A stretch of 7,235 nucleotides of DNA, taken from an uncultured Gallionellaceae bacterium. Lineage in GTDB: Bacteria > Pseudomonadota > Gammaproteobacteria > Burkholderiales > Sulfuricellaceae. Below are positions 1-5,131 of the stretch, piece after piece. The DNA lies in contig CALMWM010000363.1 of assembly GCA_937873435.1 (NCBI GenBank), forward strand, positions 1 to 7,235. The letters run 5' to 3'. Below the pieces are notes generated by a model. That model saw nothing but the letters and a program-made list of their open reading frames with translations. It searched no databases and had not been told where the DNA came from. The position numbers were made by a program, and so were the translations under genes. Numbering within the stretch: the first letter of the stretch is position 1; each line of letters begins with the position of its first letter.

Positions 1-38
1 GTGAAAAAACACGATCCGGGAATACGACGAGGCATGAT

Positions 39-60
39 TTGTAGGAGCGCGCCGCGCGCT
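39..60. repeat. REP-like palindromic sequence at the broken end of cca
   Basis: The bases TTTGTAGGAGCGCGCC at 39-53 resemble the conserved head of the REP-type intergenic repeats (GTAGGAGCG followed by a GC-rich palindrome) known from Pseudomonas and other Proteobacteria. A perfect inverted repeat AGCGCG-CCG-CGCGCT lies at 46-60. Its right arm is also cca coding sequence, so the repeat and the gene share the joint. Assignment to a REP family is by resemblance only; the GC-rich arm could be partly coincidental. Confidence 0.4.
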
Positions 61-866
61 TCGGCTTCCGCATTGCCGACGAAACGCTGGAATTAATGCG
101 TCGCATGGTGGAAAACGGCGAAATCGACGCGCTGGTTCCTGAGCGGGCCTGGCAGGAACTGGCGCGCGGCTTGATGGAACAGACTCCCTCGCGGATGATC
201 CTGGCATTGCGCGAATGCGGTGCGCTGGCGCGCATCCTGCCCGAGGTGGATCGTCTGTTCGGCGTTCCCCAGCCGGAACGCTGGCATCCTGAAATAGATT
301 GCGGCATTCACACCATGCTCGGGTTGGACTACGCCGCCGCGCAAGGCTACGACCTGCCGGTGCGCTTCGCCGTGCTTACCCACGATCTCGGCAAAGGCAC
401 CACCCCCAAGGAAGAGTGGCCGCGCCACATCGCCCACGAACAGCGCAGCGCCGTACTGGTCAAGCCGTTGTGCCAGCGTTTGCGCGTTCCCAACGACTGC
501 CGTGAGCTGGCGATGGTGGTGGCGCGCTTCCACGGCCTGCCGCACCGCGCCTGGGAGCTGCGCCCCGAAACCATCCTGAAACTGCTGCTCGACAGCGACG
601 CCCTGCGCCAGCCGCAGCGCTTCGAACAGTTCCTGCAAGCCTGCACCGCCGACTACTGCGGGCGCACCGGTTACGAATACCTGCCGTTCAATCAGGCGGA
701 TTACCTACGCGCAGCCCTCCATGCTGCCGCCGGCATCGATGCCGGCGCAGTCGCCAAACTGGCGGGCGACAATCCCCTGAAAATTCGCGACAAGGTGCAG
801 GAAGCGCGCCTGGAGGCGGTTGTGCGCTGGCATTCGACAGCGCCGCGAACGGGATTGGTATCGTGA
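51..866 (+). pseudogene. cca: 5'-truncated CCA tRNA nucleotidyltransferase (multifunctional CCA protein), HD-domain part
   Basis: Intact Cca adds or repairs the CCA 3' end of tRNAs; the proteobacterial long form (about 410 aa) also carries an HD phosphohydrolase domain. Here the family sequence can be read from about base 51 (AARFGFRIADETLELMRRMV), through DALVPERAWQELARGLMEQT (from base 126) and the HD domain (HPEID near 285, HDLGK at 381-395), to a normal C-terminus. Roughly the first 190 residues, holding the nucleotidyltransferase head and its metal-binding aspartates, are absent. In frame, a TAG at 42-44 lies just before the joint, and bases 1-47 encode nothing Cca-like in any forward frame. 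An internal ATG at 96 could start a 256-aa protein, but its ribosome site is weak. That product could not add CCA; at most it would keep phosphohydrolase activity. A contig-end or assembly artefact is possible. Family identity is very secure; pseudogene status is inferred. Confidence 0.85.
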
Positions 867-965
867 TTCTTGCATCTCTAGCCGCACTACGATTCTAGCC
901 ACGTGTCGTGAATCAGTAGTCAATTGTCTTGCCATTATTTGGCACGATCATGCTAATATCTGGCT
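867..965. other. Intergenic gap between cca remnant and HTH-MNT gene
   Basis: Just under 100 bases, more AT-rich than its surroundings. It holds the promoter and palindrome described separately at 929-959. I see no convincing rho-independent terminator for cca here, only a short GATTC (890-894) / GAATC (910-914) inverted pair without a T-run. Confidence 0.5.
929..959 (+). promoter_or_regulatory. Promoter with overlapping palindrome for the HEPN/MNT module
   Basis: A -10 box TAATAT at 954-959 is preceded by TGC (extended -10, 951-953). A -35-like TTGCCA lies at 929-934 with a 19-base spacer. The expected transcription start is around 965-967, essentially at the ATG (966). A perfect inverted repeat TGCCA-TTATT-TGGCA (930-944) covers the -35 and spacer, a typical place for an operator. 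The downstream gene encodes a winged-helix DNA-binding domain, so self-repression is a reasonable inference; nothing here proves binding. Confidence 0.45.
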
Positions 966-1556
966 ATGTCTATCGCCTCCGCCCTTTTCACCGACAGTCA
1001 GTCCCGCATCTTCCGCTGGCTTTTCGGCCAGCCCGAGCGCGGCTATCATCTGAGCGAATTGCGGCGCCTCACCGGTTTGGGAAGTGCCTCCCTGCAACGA
1101 GAGTTGAACCGTTTGGACGAGGCGGGCCTGGTGTATTCGGAGCGCGTCGGTAACCTGCGCCGCTTCCAGGCGAACCCTCAAAGCCCTGTTTACAGCGAGT
1201 TGGTCGGGCTGACGCGCAAGACGCTAGGGTTTGAACCCCTATTACGCGAGGCACTGCGGCCCTTGATCCCCGATCTGAAAGCGGCATGGGTTTATGGTTC
1301 CATAGCCAAACAGACCGATACGGCGCAAAGCGACATCGACGTGATGCTGGTCGGTGAGAATCTGCTACTGGGCAATATCCTGGAATTGCTGATGCCGCTG
1401 GAAGCGCAACTGGGGCGGAAAATCAATCCGACCTGTTACACGCCCGCCGAATTCGAGCGTCGCCGCGCCGAACCCGATTCATTCGTCAATCGCATCCTGG
1501 CGCAGCCCATCCTGCCTTTGATCGGAGATGCCGATGAGCCAGTCCGCGCTGGATAA
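966..1556 (+). CDS. Winged-helix / MNT-type nucleotidyltransferase protein (likely antitoxin of a HEPN/MNT module)
   Basis: This 196-aa protein joins two domains. Residues about 12-70 form an ArsR-like winged helix (YHLSELRRLTGLGSASLQRE, then the LVYSERVGNLRRF wing). Residues about 105-190 are a minimal nucleotidyltransferase fold with Gly111-Ser112 and the SDIDVMLV motif giving metal ligands Asp123 and Asp125. The usual second Gly of the GSxAxG stretch is Lys here (GSIAKQ). MNT proteins paired with HEPN proteins act as antitoxins; the studied MntA modifies its HepT toxin with AMP. The start at 966 fits the family N-terminus (MSIASALFTDSQSRIFRWLF). There is no clear Shine-Dalgarno and the predicted transcript begins at or next to the ATG, so the message may be leaderless. 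The 3' end overlaps the HEPN gene by 23 bases, indicating co-translation. Some annotations call this family simply a transcriptional regulator; fold assignment is firm, target and partner are inferred. Confidence 0.85.
   Translation: MSIASALFTDSQSRIFRWLFGQPERGYHLSELRRLTGLGSASLQRELNRLDEAGLVYSERVGNLRRFQANPQSPVYSELVGLTRKTLGFEPLLREALRPLIPDLKAAWVYGSIAKQTDTAQSDIDVMLVGENLLLGNILELLMPLEAQLGRKINPTCYTPAEFERRRAEPDSFVNRILAQPILPLIGDADEPVRAG
1524..1527 (+). promoter_or_regulatory. Ribosome binding site deciding the HEPN start
   Basis: GGAG lies directly against an ATG at 1528 but six bases before the in-frame ATG at 1534. Normal spacing therefore favours 1534 (MSQSALDN) over the longer MPMSQSALDN reading. 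Confidence 0.65.
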
Positions 1557-1953
1557 CCTGGTGCGCATCGGCCAACTCAAGGCCGAACCGCGTAACGAGG
1601 CCGAGGTCGGGCGGATGCTGGCGATGGCGCGAACCCGTCTGGCCGATGCCCAACTGGCAAGCCTCTCCCCGGAGGGCCGTTTCACCAGCGCCTACAACGC
1701 CGCCCACGCGGCAGCCTTGGCTGTCCTTCGCTGGCATGGCTATCGTAGCGAAAATCGCTACACCGTGTTCCAGTGCCTCACGCACACCCTGAATTGGCCC
1801 GCACCCCGCTGGCGTGTATTGGACATCGCACACCAGAAACGGAATCTGGCCGAGTACGAGGGATTTCTGGAAGTGGAAGAATCAGCTATCACGGAACTTT
1901 GTGCCTTGGTGACCGACCTGATTTCCGATGTGGCAAGGCTAGTCGAATCCTGA
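1534..1953 (+). CDS. HEPN-domain protein, likely toxin partner of the MNT protein
   Basis: A 139-aa, all-helical protein encoded directly after, and overlapping, an MNT nucleotidyltransferase gene, the standard HEPN/MNT arrangement. HEPN toxins are usually metal-independent RNases with an Arg-x4-6-His motif in the last helices. Here the matching stretch is AHQKRNLAEYEGF (residues 99-111): Arg103-Asn104 is present, but the place five residues on is Tyr108 and the only nearby His is upstream (His100). From memory, RNxxEYEG is shared by relatives of this protein, so it is probably a subfamily trait rather than decay, but the activity may differ from HepT. Other conserved-looking parts are YNAAHAAALAVLRWHGYRSE (54-73) and FQCLTHTL. 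No membrane segment or signal peptide. Role as toxin is inferred from pairing; a binding or modification partner without RNase activity is possible. Confidence 0.75.
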   Translation: MSQSALDNLVRIGQLKAEPRNEAEVGRMLAMARTRLADAQLASLSPEGRFTSAYNAAHAAALAVLRWHGYRSENRYTVFQCLTHTLNWPAPRWRVLDIAHQKRNLAEYEGFLEVEESAITELCALVTDLISDVARLVES

Positions 1954-1957
1954 TCAA

Positions 1958-1994
1958 CTCGCGATTGATATGGTTCCTTCGTCACCGCATCCTG
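1958..1994 (+). repeat. Left arm of imperfect inverted repeat around the trpB2 tail
   Basis: CTCGCGATTGAT (1958-1969), 16 bases, then CGCATCCTG (1986-1994). The reverse complement of 2133-2169 has the same two blocks with the same 16-base spacing; 29 of 37 positions match by hand count. The arm starts just after the HEPN stop codon and runs into the flank of the displaced trpB2 terminator. Confidence 0.55.
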
Positions 1995-2008
1995 ATTGTC
2001 GTGAAATG

Positions 2009-2036
2009 AAAACGGGAGCCATTCAGCTCCTGTTTC
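2009..2036 (-). terminator. Rho-independent terminator of the displaced trpB2 tail
   Basis: Stem ACGGGAGC (2012-2019) and GCTCCTGT (2026-2033) pair with one G-T position around a six-base loop, flanked by A-rich and T-rich runs. On the minus strand the hairpin is followed by TTTTCATTTC. It corresponds in position to the intact trpB2 terminator at 3022-3045. Having T-rich sequence on both sides, it may now also stop transcription from the HEPN gene. Confidence 0.7.
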
Positions 2037-2057
2037 TTCTATATTGCGTGTCTGGTA

Positions 2058-2127
2058 TCAGCCCACCTTCGGCAACCGCTCCAGCGCCGCCTTGATCGCT
2101 TCTTCGGGATAGGCGAAATCCTCCAGC
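2058..2127 (-). pseudogene. trpB2: trpB2 3' fragment (last 22 codons plus stop)
   Basis: Read on the minus strand, the segment encodes LEDFAYPEEAIKAALERL followed by PKVG and a TGA stop, identical in protein sequence to the last 22 residues of the intact gene at 3068-4420. All eight base differences over 67 bases are synonymous, including a TTG/CTG leucine change at a first codon position. Upstream of the joint the frame continues with unrelated sequence to an ATG at 2159 (33 codons), which lacks a ribosome site and is unlikely to be a gene. The pattern indicates descent from a working but diverged trpB2, not decay of a recent duplicate. See 1984-2127 for the larger unit. Confidence 0.85.
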
Positions 2128-2254
2128 ACGAGCAGGATGCGCTGAGCTACGAAGCGCATCAATCGCGAGCGATGCCGTTCGACCGCATCCTAATGCCGGT
2201 CAGCTTTGCTACCATGCGCCTGCAAACGCCAAGGGCAGTTCCAACATCCGGCTA
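2128..2254. other. Non-coding stretch between trpB2 fragment and vapC
   Basis: It contains the right arm of the inverted repeat (2133-2169) and local symmetry (AGGATGCG at 2134-2141 against CGCATCCT at 2184-2191, with GCATC/GATGC inside at 2156-2160 and 2171-2175). From about 2200 to the vapC stop codon I see no gene, terminator or repeat. Confidence 0.5.
2133..2169 (-). repeat. Right arm of imperfect inverted repeat around the trpB2 tail
   Basis: CAGGATGCG (2133-2141), 16 bases, ATCAATCGCGAG (2158-2169): the reverse complement of the two blocks at 1958-1994 with equal spacing. The arm begins within six bases of the point where trpB2 similarity ends (2127), so it abuts the rearrangement breakpoint. 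Confidence 0.55.
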
Positions 2255-2647
2255 TTACATAACCCTCACCGTTGGCATGGCGCCGATGCCGTCAGCCAGT
2301 TTTCCCAACGATTTGTCGAAAGTACAAAAGCTGTCGTCATCCGCGCTCATGGCGAGATGCAGGGCATCCCCGAAATCCATGCCTTCCTCGAACCAGCGGA
2401 CGGCATAGCACAGCGCCTCGAATGCCTTGGGTTTGAAGTTGGGCAGCCCCAGCAACAGGCGCAAGCCCTTGAGGATTTCTTCGCGGTTGCAGCCGTTTAC
2501 CTTGAGCACCCAGACCAGTTCCAGCATTACGGTGGGCGGTGCGGTGTAGTCCTTGTCCTGGGCGAGCAGCGCGCTGGCGGCCTGTGTATGCGCGGGGTCG
2601 TCGTTCAGCAGGTAGCGCGCCAGGATATTGGTGTCGAGCGCGATCAC
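2255..2647 (-). CDS. vapC: PIN-domain ribonuclease toxin, VapC family
   Basis: A 130-aa single PIN domain. VapC toxins are magnesium-dependent endoribonucleases that cut tRNA or rRNA when freed from their VapB antitoxin. The acidic residues expected for metal binding are visible: Asp5 in MIALDTNIL, Glu43 in VMLELVWVL, Asp94 (with Asp91) in GMDFGDALHLA, and Asp111 in CTFDKSL. Length is typical and no key residue is missing, so the enzyme looks functional. The ATG overlaps the end of the upstream antitoxin gene by four bases (ATGA), indicating translational coupling. It is transcribed toward the trpB2 fragment, whose terminator at 2009-2036 would serve the operon. RNA target cannot be told from sequence. 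Confidence 0.92.
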   Translation of the reverse strand: MIALDTNILARYLLNDDPAHTQAASALLAQDKDYTAPPTVMLELVWVLKVNGCNREEILKGLRLLLGLPNFKPKAFEALCYAVRWFEEGMDFGDALHLAMSADDDSFCTFDKSLGKLADGIGAMPTVRVM

Positions 2648-2913
2648 GATTTGCCGGCCTCGTCCTCTTCGCGCAGCATTTCCGCTATCGCCCGCTCCGT
2701 TTCTTCGTCGTTCAGCCGTTTGCGCCCCGTTTTTGCCAGCGCCCCGGCGCCATCCTCAACCCGTGTGCGCGGGAATACCGGAACCGGCAACAAGCGGATT
2801 TCGTCTCCGTCGAACGAAACGATAAATTCGGTTCCCGCGCCCAAGTGACGGGATTCCCGCATTTCCTTGGGAATGACGATTTGTCCTTTGCTGGATAGTT
2901 TGACGGTTTCCAT
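2644..2913 (-). CDS. vapB: AbrB/MazE-type antitoxin, VapB family
   Basis: An 89-aa protein with an N-terminal SpoVT/AbrB swapped-hairpin DNA-binding domain (residues 1-46: METVKLSSKGQIVIPKEMRE, then GTEFIVSFDGDEIRLLPVP). It is followed by a proline/arginine linker and an acidic C-terminal helix (about 66-87, LNDEETERAIAEMLREEDEA) of the kind that wraps the VapC partner. VapB neutralises VapC and, with it, represses its own promoter. The start is supported by GGAG (2920-2923 on the complementary strand) six bases ahead of the ATG. Antitoxin-first order and the four-base overlap with the PIN gene are standard for this module. Both genes appear intact. Confidence 0.9.
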   Translation of the reverse strand: METVKLSSKGQIVIPKEMRESRHLGAGTEFIVSFDGDEIRLLPVPVFPRTRVEDGAGALAKTGRKRLNDEETERAIAEMLREEDEAGKS

Positions 2914-2954
2914 GAGTGTCTCCGAGCCGGTAAGACGAGAAGTAAGATTGCTCC

Positions 2955-2984
2955 ATCATAGCGGGTGGCCTGAATGAAACGCAA
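2955..2984 (-). promoter_or_regulatory. Predicted vapBC promoter
   Basis: On the minus strand TTGCGT (2979-2984) and TATGAT (2955-2960) are separated by 18 bases, a good sigma-70 match. Transcription would start near 2948, giving a leader of about 35 bases that includes the vapB ribosome site. It lies just downstream of the trpB2 terminator, so vapBC should be transcribed independently of trpB2. Confidence 0.5.
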
Positions 2985-3000
2985 GCGGAATCCATGGGCA

Positions 3001-3137
3001 ACCGCAGTGATCGGCCATGAAAAACGGGGGCCTCAGCCCCCGTTTCCTGTTGTGCCGAAAAAGCGTTTCAGCCGACTTTAGGCAGCCGTTCCAGCGCCGC
3101 CTTGATCGCTTCTTCAGGATAAGCGAAATCTTCCAGC
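3001..3137 (-). repeat. trpB2 3' end, terminator and flank: intact-gene copy of the duplication
   Basis: Counterpart of 1984-2127 in the same orientation. From the ACCGCA flank through the terminator and stop codon to the LED codons the two segments align; beyond 3137 the intact gene continues (GGK-side codons) while the other copy changes to unrelated sequence. Confidence 0.75.
3022..3045 (-). terminator. Rho-independent terminator of trpB2
   Basis: A perfect 10-base stem AAACGGGGGC / GCCCCCGTTT closes a four-base loop (CTCA) 23 bases past the stop codon. On the minus strand it is followed by further T residues, as expected for an intrinsic terminator of trpB2. Confidence 0.85.
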
Positions 3138-4420
3138 TTGCCGCTGAAATAGCTGTCGTAGGCGCCCATATCGAAGTGGCCGTGGCCGGACAGGTTGAAG
3201 AACAGCGTTTTGGCTTCGCCGCTTTCCTTGCAGCGCAGGGCTTCGTCGATGCAGGCGGCGATGGCGTGGTTGGATTCCGGGGCGGGGATGATGCCTTCGG
3301 CGCGGGCGAAGGTGACGCCGGCCTGGAAGGTGGAAAGCTGGTGTACCGCCACCGCTTCGATCAGCTTCTCGTGGTAGAGCTGCGAAACCAGCGCGGAATC
3401 GCCGTGGTAGCGCAGGCCGCCGGCGTGGATGCCGGGCGGCATGAAGTCGTGGCCGAGGGTGTACATCAGCATCATCGGGGTGAGCTTGGCGGTGTCGCCG
3501 AAATCGTAGGCGTAGTGGCCGCGCGTCAGGGTCGGGCAGGAGGTCGGTTCGACCGCCACCAGGCGCACATTCTTGCCGGCCGCCTTGTCGGCGAGGAAGG
3601 GGAAAGCCGCGCCGCCGAAATTCGAGCCGCCGCCGCAGGGGGCGAAGATCATGTCCGGGTAGTCGCCGACTTTCTCGAACTGTTTCTTGGCTTCCAGGCC
3701 GATCACGGTCTGGTGCAGCAGCACATGGTTGAGCACCGAACCCAGCGCGTAGTTGGTGTCGGCACGGGTGGCGGCGTCTTCCACCGCTTCGGAAATCGCC
3801 AGGCCGAGCGAGCCCTGGTTGTCGGGGTCTGCTGCCAGCGCGGCACGCCCGGAGTTGGTTTCCATGCTTGGGGAGGCGAACACTTCCGCGCCCCAGGTCT
3901 GCATCATCGAACGGCGGTAGGGTTTCTGGCCGTAGCTCACCTTGACCATGTAGACCCGCACTTCCAGCCCGAACATCTGGCCGGCCAGCGCCATTGAGCA
4001 GCCCCATTGTCCGGCGCCGGTTTCGGTGGCGATGCGCTTGATCCCGGCTTCCTTGTTGTAATAGGCTTGGGCAATGGCGGTGTTGGGCTTGTGCGAACCC
4101 GCCGGGGAAACGCCCTCGTATTTGTAATAAATCTTGGCCGGGGTGCCGAGCGCCGCTTCCAGGCGATGGGCGCGGAACATCGGCGAGGGGCGCCACAATT
4201 GGTAAATCTCGCGCACTTTTTCGGGAATTTCTATCCAGCGCTGGGCGGACATTTCCTGTTCGATCAGGCTCATCGGGAAAATCGCGGTCAGCGCATCCGG
4301 CCCAATCGGCTTGCCGTCAGGGCCGAGCGGCGGGGCGGGCGGATTGGGCATGTCGGCGACGACGTTGTACCAGTGGGTGGGAATTTCGGATTCGTCGAGC
4401 AGGATCTTGGTTTGGGACAT
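3068..4420 (-). CDS. trpB2: Tryptophan synthase beta-like enzyme, TrpB2 type
   Basis: A 450-aa PLP-dependent enzyme of the TrpB2 branch, which condenses indole with serine to give tryptophan and, unlike TrpB1, does not depend on the usual TrpA partner. Visible landmarks are the PLP lysine Lys111 in GSHKPNTA, the catalytic Glu133 in TETGAGQWG (Trp where TrpB1 has His), the phosphate-binding CGGGSN at 262-267, and SGHGHFD near 411-417. The longer N-terminal part (NPPAPPLGPDGKPIGPDAL, residues 26-44) and 450-aa length are TrpB2 features. I chose the ATG at 4420 (MSQTKILLDESEIP), preceded by GAGA about seven bases away; an in-frame ATG at 4513 would add 31 residues unlike the family. No trpA or other trp gene is adjacent. 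Tryptophan formation or indole salvage is a family-based inference. Confidence 0.93.
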   Translation of the reverse strand: MSQTKILLDESEIPTHWYNVVADMPNPPAPPLGPDGKPIGPDALTAIFPMSLIEQEMSAQRWIEIPEKVREIYQLWRPSPMFRAHRLEAALGTPAKIYYKYEGVSPAGSHKPNTAIAQAYYNKEAGIKRIATETGAGQWGCSMALAGQMFGLEVRVYMVKVSYGQKPYRRSMMQTWGAEVFASPSMETNSGRAALAADPDNQGSLGLAISEAVEDAATRADTNYALGSVLNHVLLHQTVIGLEAKKQFEKVGDYPDMIFAPCGGGSNFGGAAFPFLADKAAGKNVRLVAVEPTSCPTLTRGHYAYDFGDTAKLTPMMLMYTLGHDFMPPGIHAGGLRYHGDSALVSQLYHEKLIEAVAVHQLSTFQAGVTFARAEGIIPAPESNHAIAACIDEALRCKESGEAKTLFFNLSGHGHFDMGAYDSYFSGKLEDFAYPEEAIKAALERLPKVG

Positions 4421-4592
4421 GGTGTTCTCGCTTGTTAAGGGTTTTTCGGAAACAGCCAAATTGCAGGCTACAGCATGTGCATGGCGTCGCGCCAAGTCAA
4501 CTCCCCAAATCAAGGGTTTGCAAAAAATGGGTATGGTCAGTCGCCGGATTCTTTGCTAACTTGCTAAGTTCACCGCGCAACAGGAGCACCCG
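4421..4592. promoter_or_regulatory. Divergent intergenic region between trpB2 and the DUF302 gene
   Basis: 172 bases hold the promoters of both genes. For trpB2 a minus-strand TTGACT (4495-4500) has only a weak -10 at 17 bases (CATGCT, 4472-4477). For the DUF302 gene a tandem TTGCTAA (4553-4559 and 4561-4567) lies in the -10 area, without a clear -35 partner. I see no leader peptide with Trp codons, no attenuator hairpin and no riboswitch. Confidence 0.3.
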
Positions 4593-5063
4593 ATGATCGG
4601 CAAGGCCAAGTTACTTCTACTGATAGGATTTTTTCTCTGCTCCGGCGTTGCCGCCGCGGAGGATTTTCATGTTACCCATAGCGTGACCGGCACTTTCGAG
4701 GACGTGCGCGACAACGTGGCTAACGCGATCACCAATCAGGGGCTGGTTATCAACAACGTCTCGCATATCGGCGACATGCTGCTGCGCACCGGCAGGGATG
4801 TCGGCGACCGCTCGCCGATTTTCATCAACGCGGAAATTCTCGAATTTTGCAGCTCGGTGGTATCGCGCGAGAGCATGAAGGCCGACCCCAACGCCATCGT
4901 CTTTTGCCCCTATGGGATTTCGGTTTACGTGCTGCCGAGCGACCCGGGAAAAGTCTACGTGTCCTACCGCAAACCGGTGGCCGCCAGCACGCCGCAGGCG
5001 AAGAAAGCCATGCGCTCGCTGGAGAAGCTGATGCACGACATCGTGCAGGAGGCGATTCAATAG
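4593..5063 (+). CDS. Secreted DUF302-domain protein
   Basis: A 156-aa protein with a clear signal peptide: MIGKAK, a hydrophobic core (LLLLIGFFLCSGV) and a probable signal peptidase I site after Ala22 (AAA-ED). The mature part has the DUF302 layout: an opening strand followed by TFEDVRDNVANAITNQGLVINNVSHIG (starting near residue 35), a middle part with Cys86 (ILEFCSS) and Cys105 (FCPYGISVYVL), then KVYVSYRKP and a C-terminal helix. The cysteines could form a disulfide in the periplasm. The internal Cys16 is not in a good lipobox. AGGAG at 4582-4586 sits six bases before the ATG, so the start is firm. DUF302 proteins have no settled function; they are often found with sulfur or redox genes. 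Nothing in this neighbourhood fixes a role. It is transcribed alone, ending in the palindromic region at 5078-5212. Confidence 0.85.
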   Translation: MIGKAKLLLLIGFFLCSGVAAAEDFHVTHSVTGTFEDVRDNVANAITNQGLVINNVSHIGDMLLRTGRDVGDRSPIFINAEILEFCSSVVSRESMKADPNAIVFCPYGISVYVLPSDPGKVYVSYRKPVAASTPQAKKAMRSLEKLMHDIVQEAIQ

Positions 5064-5077
5064 CAGTGTTCTGCGCT

Positions 5078-5131
5078 CCCTCTCCCGCATACCCGACAGC
5101 CTGACGGCTTGGGCACAAGGGCGGGAGAGGG
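5078..5131. repeat. Intergenic inverted repeat, likely terminator of the DUF302 gene
   Basis: CCCTCTCCCGC (5078-5088) and GCGGGAGAGGG (5121-5131) are perfect 11-base complements around a 32-base loop, which itself holds AGCC-TGAC-GGCT (5098-5109). The sequence GCGGGAGAGGGTTGGGGTGAG resembles a widespread proteobacterial intergenic repeat. It starts 15 bases after the DUF302 stop codon. Confidence 0.65.

Larger units (their letters stand above)
1984..2127 (-). repeat. Displaced copy of the trpB2 3' end with terminator and downstream flank
   Basis: This segment corresponds in the same orientation to 3001-3137 at the end of the intact trpB2. In both, a flank starting ACCGCA is followed by a hairpin terminator, a short spacer, the stop codon (TCA on the plus strand) and the last codons of trpB2. 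The coding part is 88% identical by hand count (59 of 67); terminator and flank are aligned but more diverged. Similarity stops sharply after CCAGC at 2123-2127. Confidence 0.8.

Noticed and set aside
1773..2009. Plus-strand frame ending SRLIWFLRHRILIVVK, similar to the minus-strand SRLMRFVAQRILLVLE near 2170
   Set aside because: The resemblance is explained by the DNA inverted repeat at 1958-1994 and 2133-2169. Most of the frame overlaps the HEPN gene in another frame and no ribosome site is present.
2172..2848. Plus-strand frames across vapBC (for example 2357-2848)
   Set aside because: They are antisense to two intact, recognised genes with coupled translation and a good promoter, and encode nothing recognisable.
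3017..3997. Long open frame (326 codons) on the plus strand opposite trpB2
   Set aside because: It lies wholly antisense to a clearly recognised enzyme in a GC-rich gene where such frames arise from codon bias; the protein is low-complexity, rich in Gly, Val, Ala and His, with no domain, and it begins within the trpB2 terminator.
4421..4513. Longer trpB2 reading from an ATG at 4513
   Set aside because: The extra 31 residues (MIWGVDLARRHAHAVACNLA and on) do not resemble the TrpB2 N-terminus, and they cover the probable promoter; the ATG at 4420 gives the family's usual 450 residues.
4421..4592. Tryptophan attenuator or T-box before trpB2
   Set aside because: No Trp-codon leader peptide, no alternative hairpins and no terminator precede the start codon.
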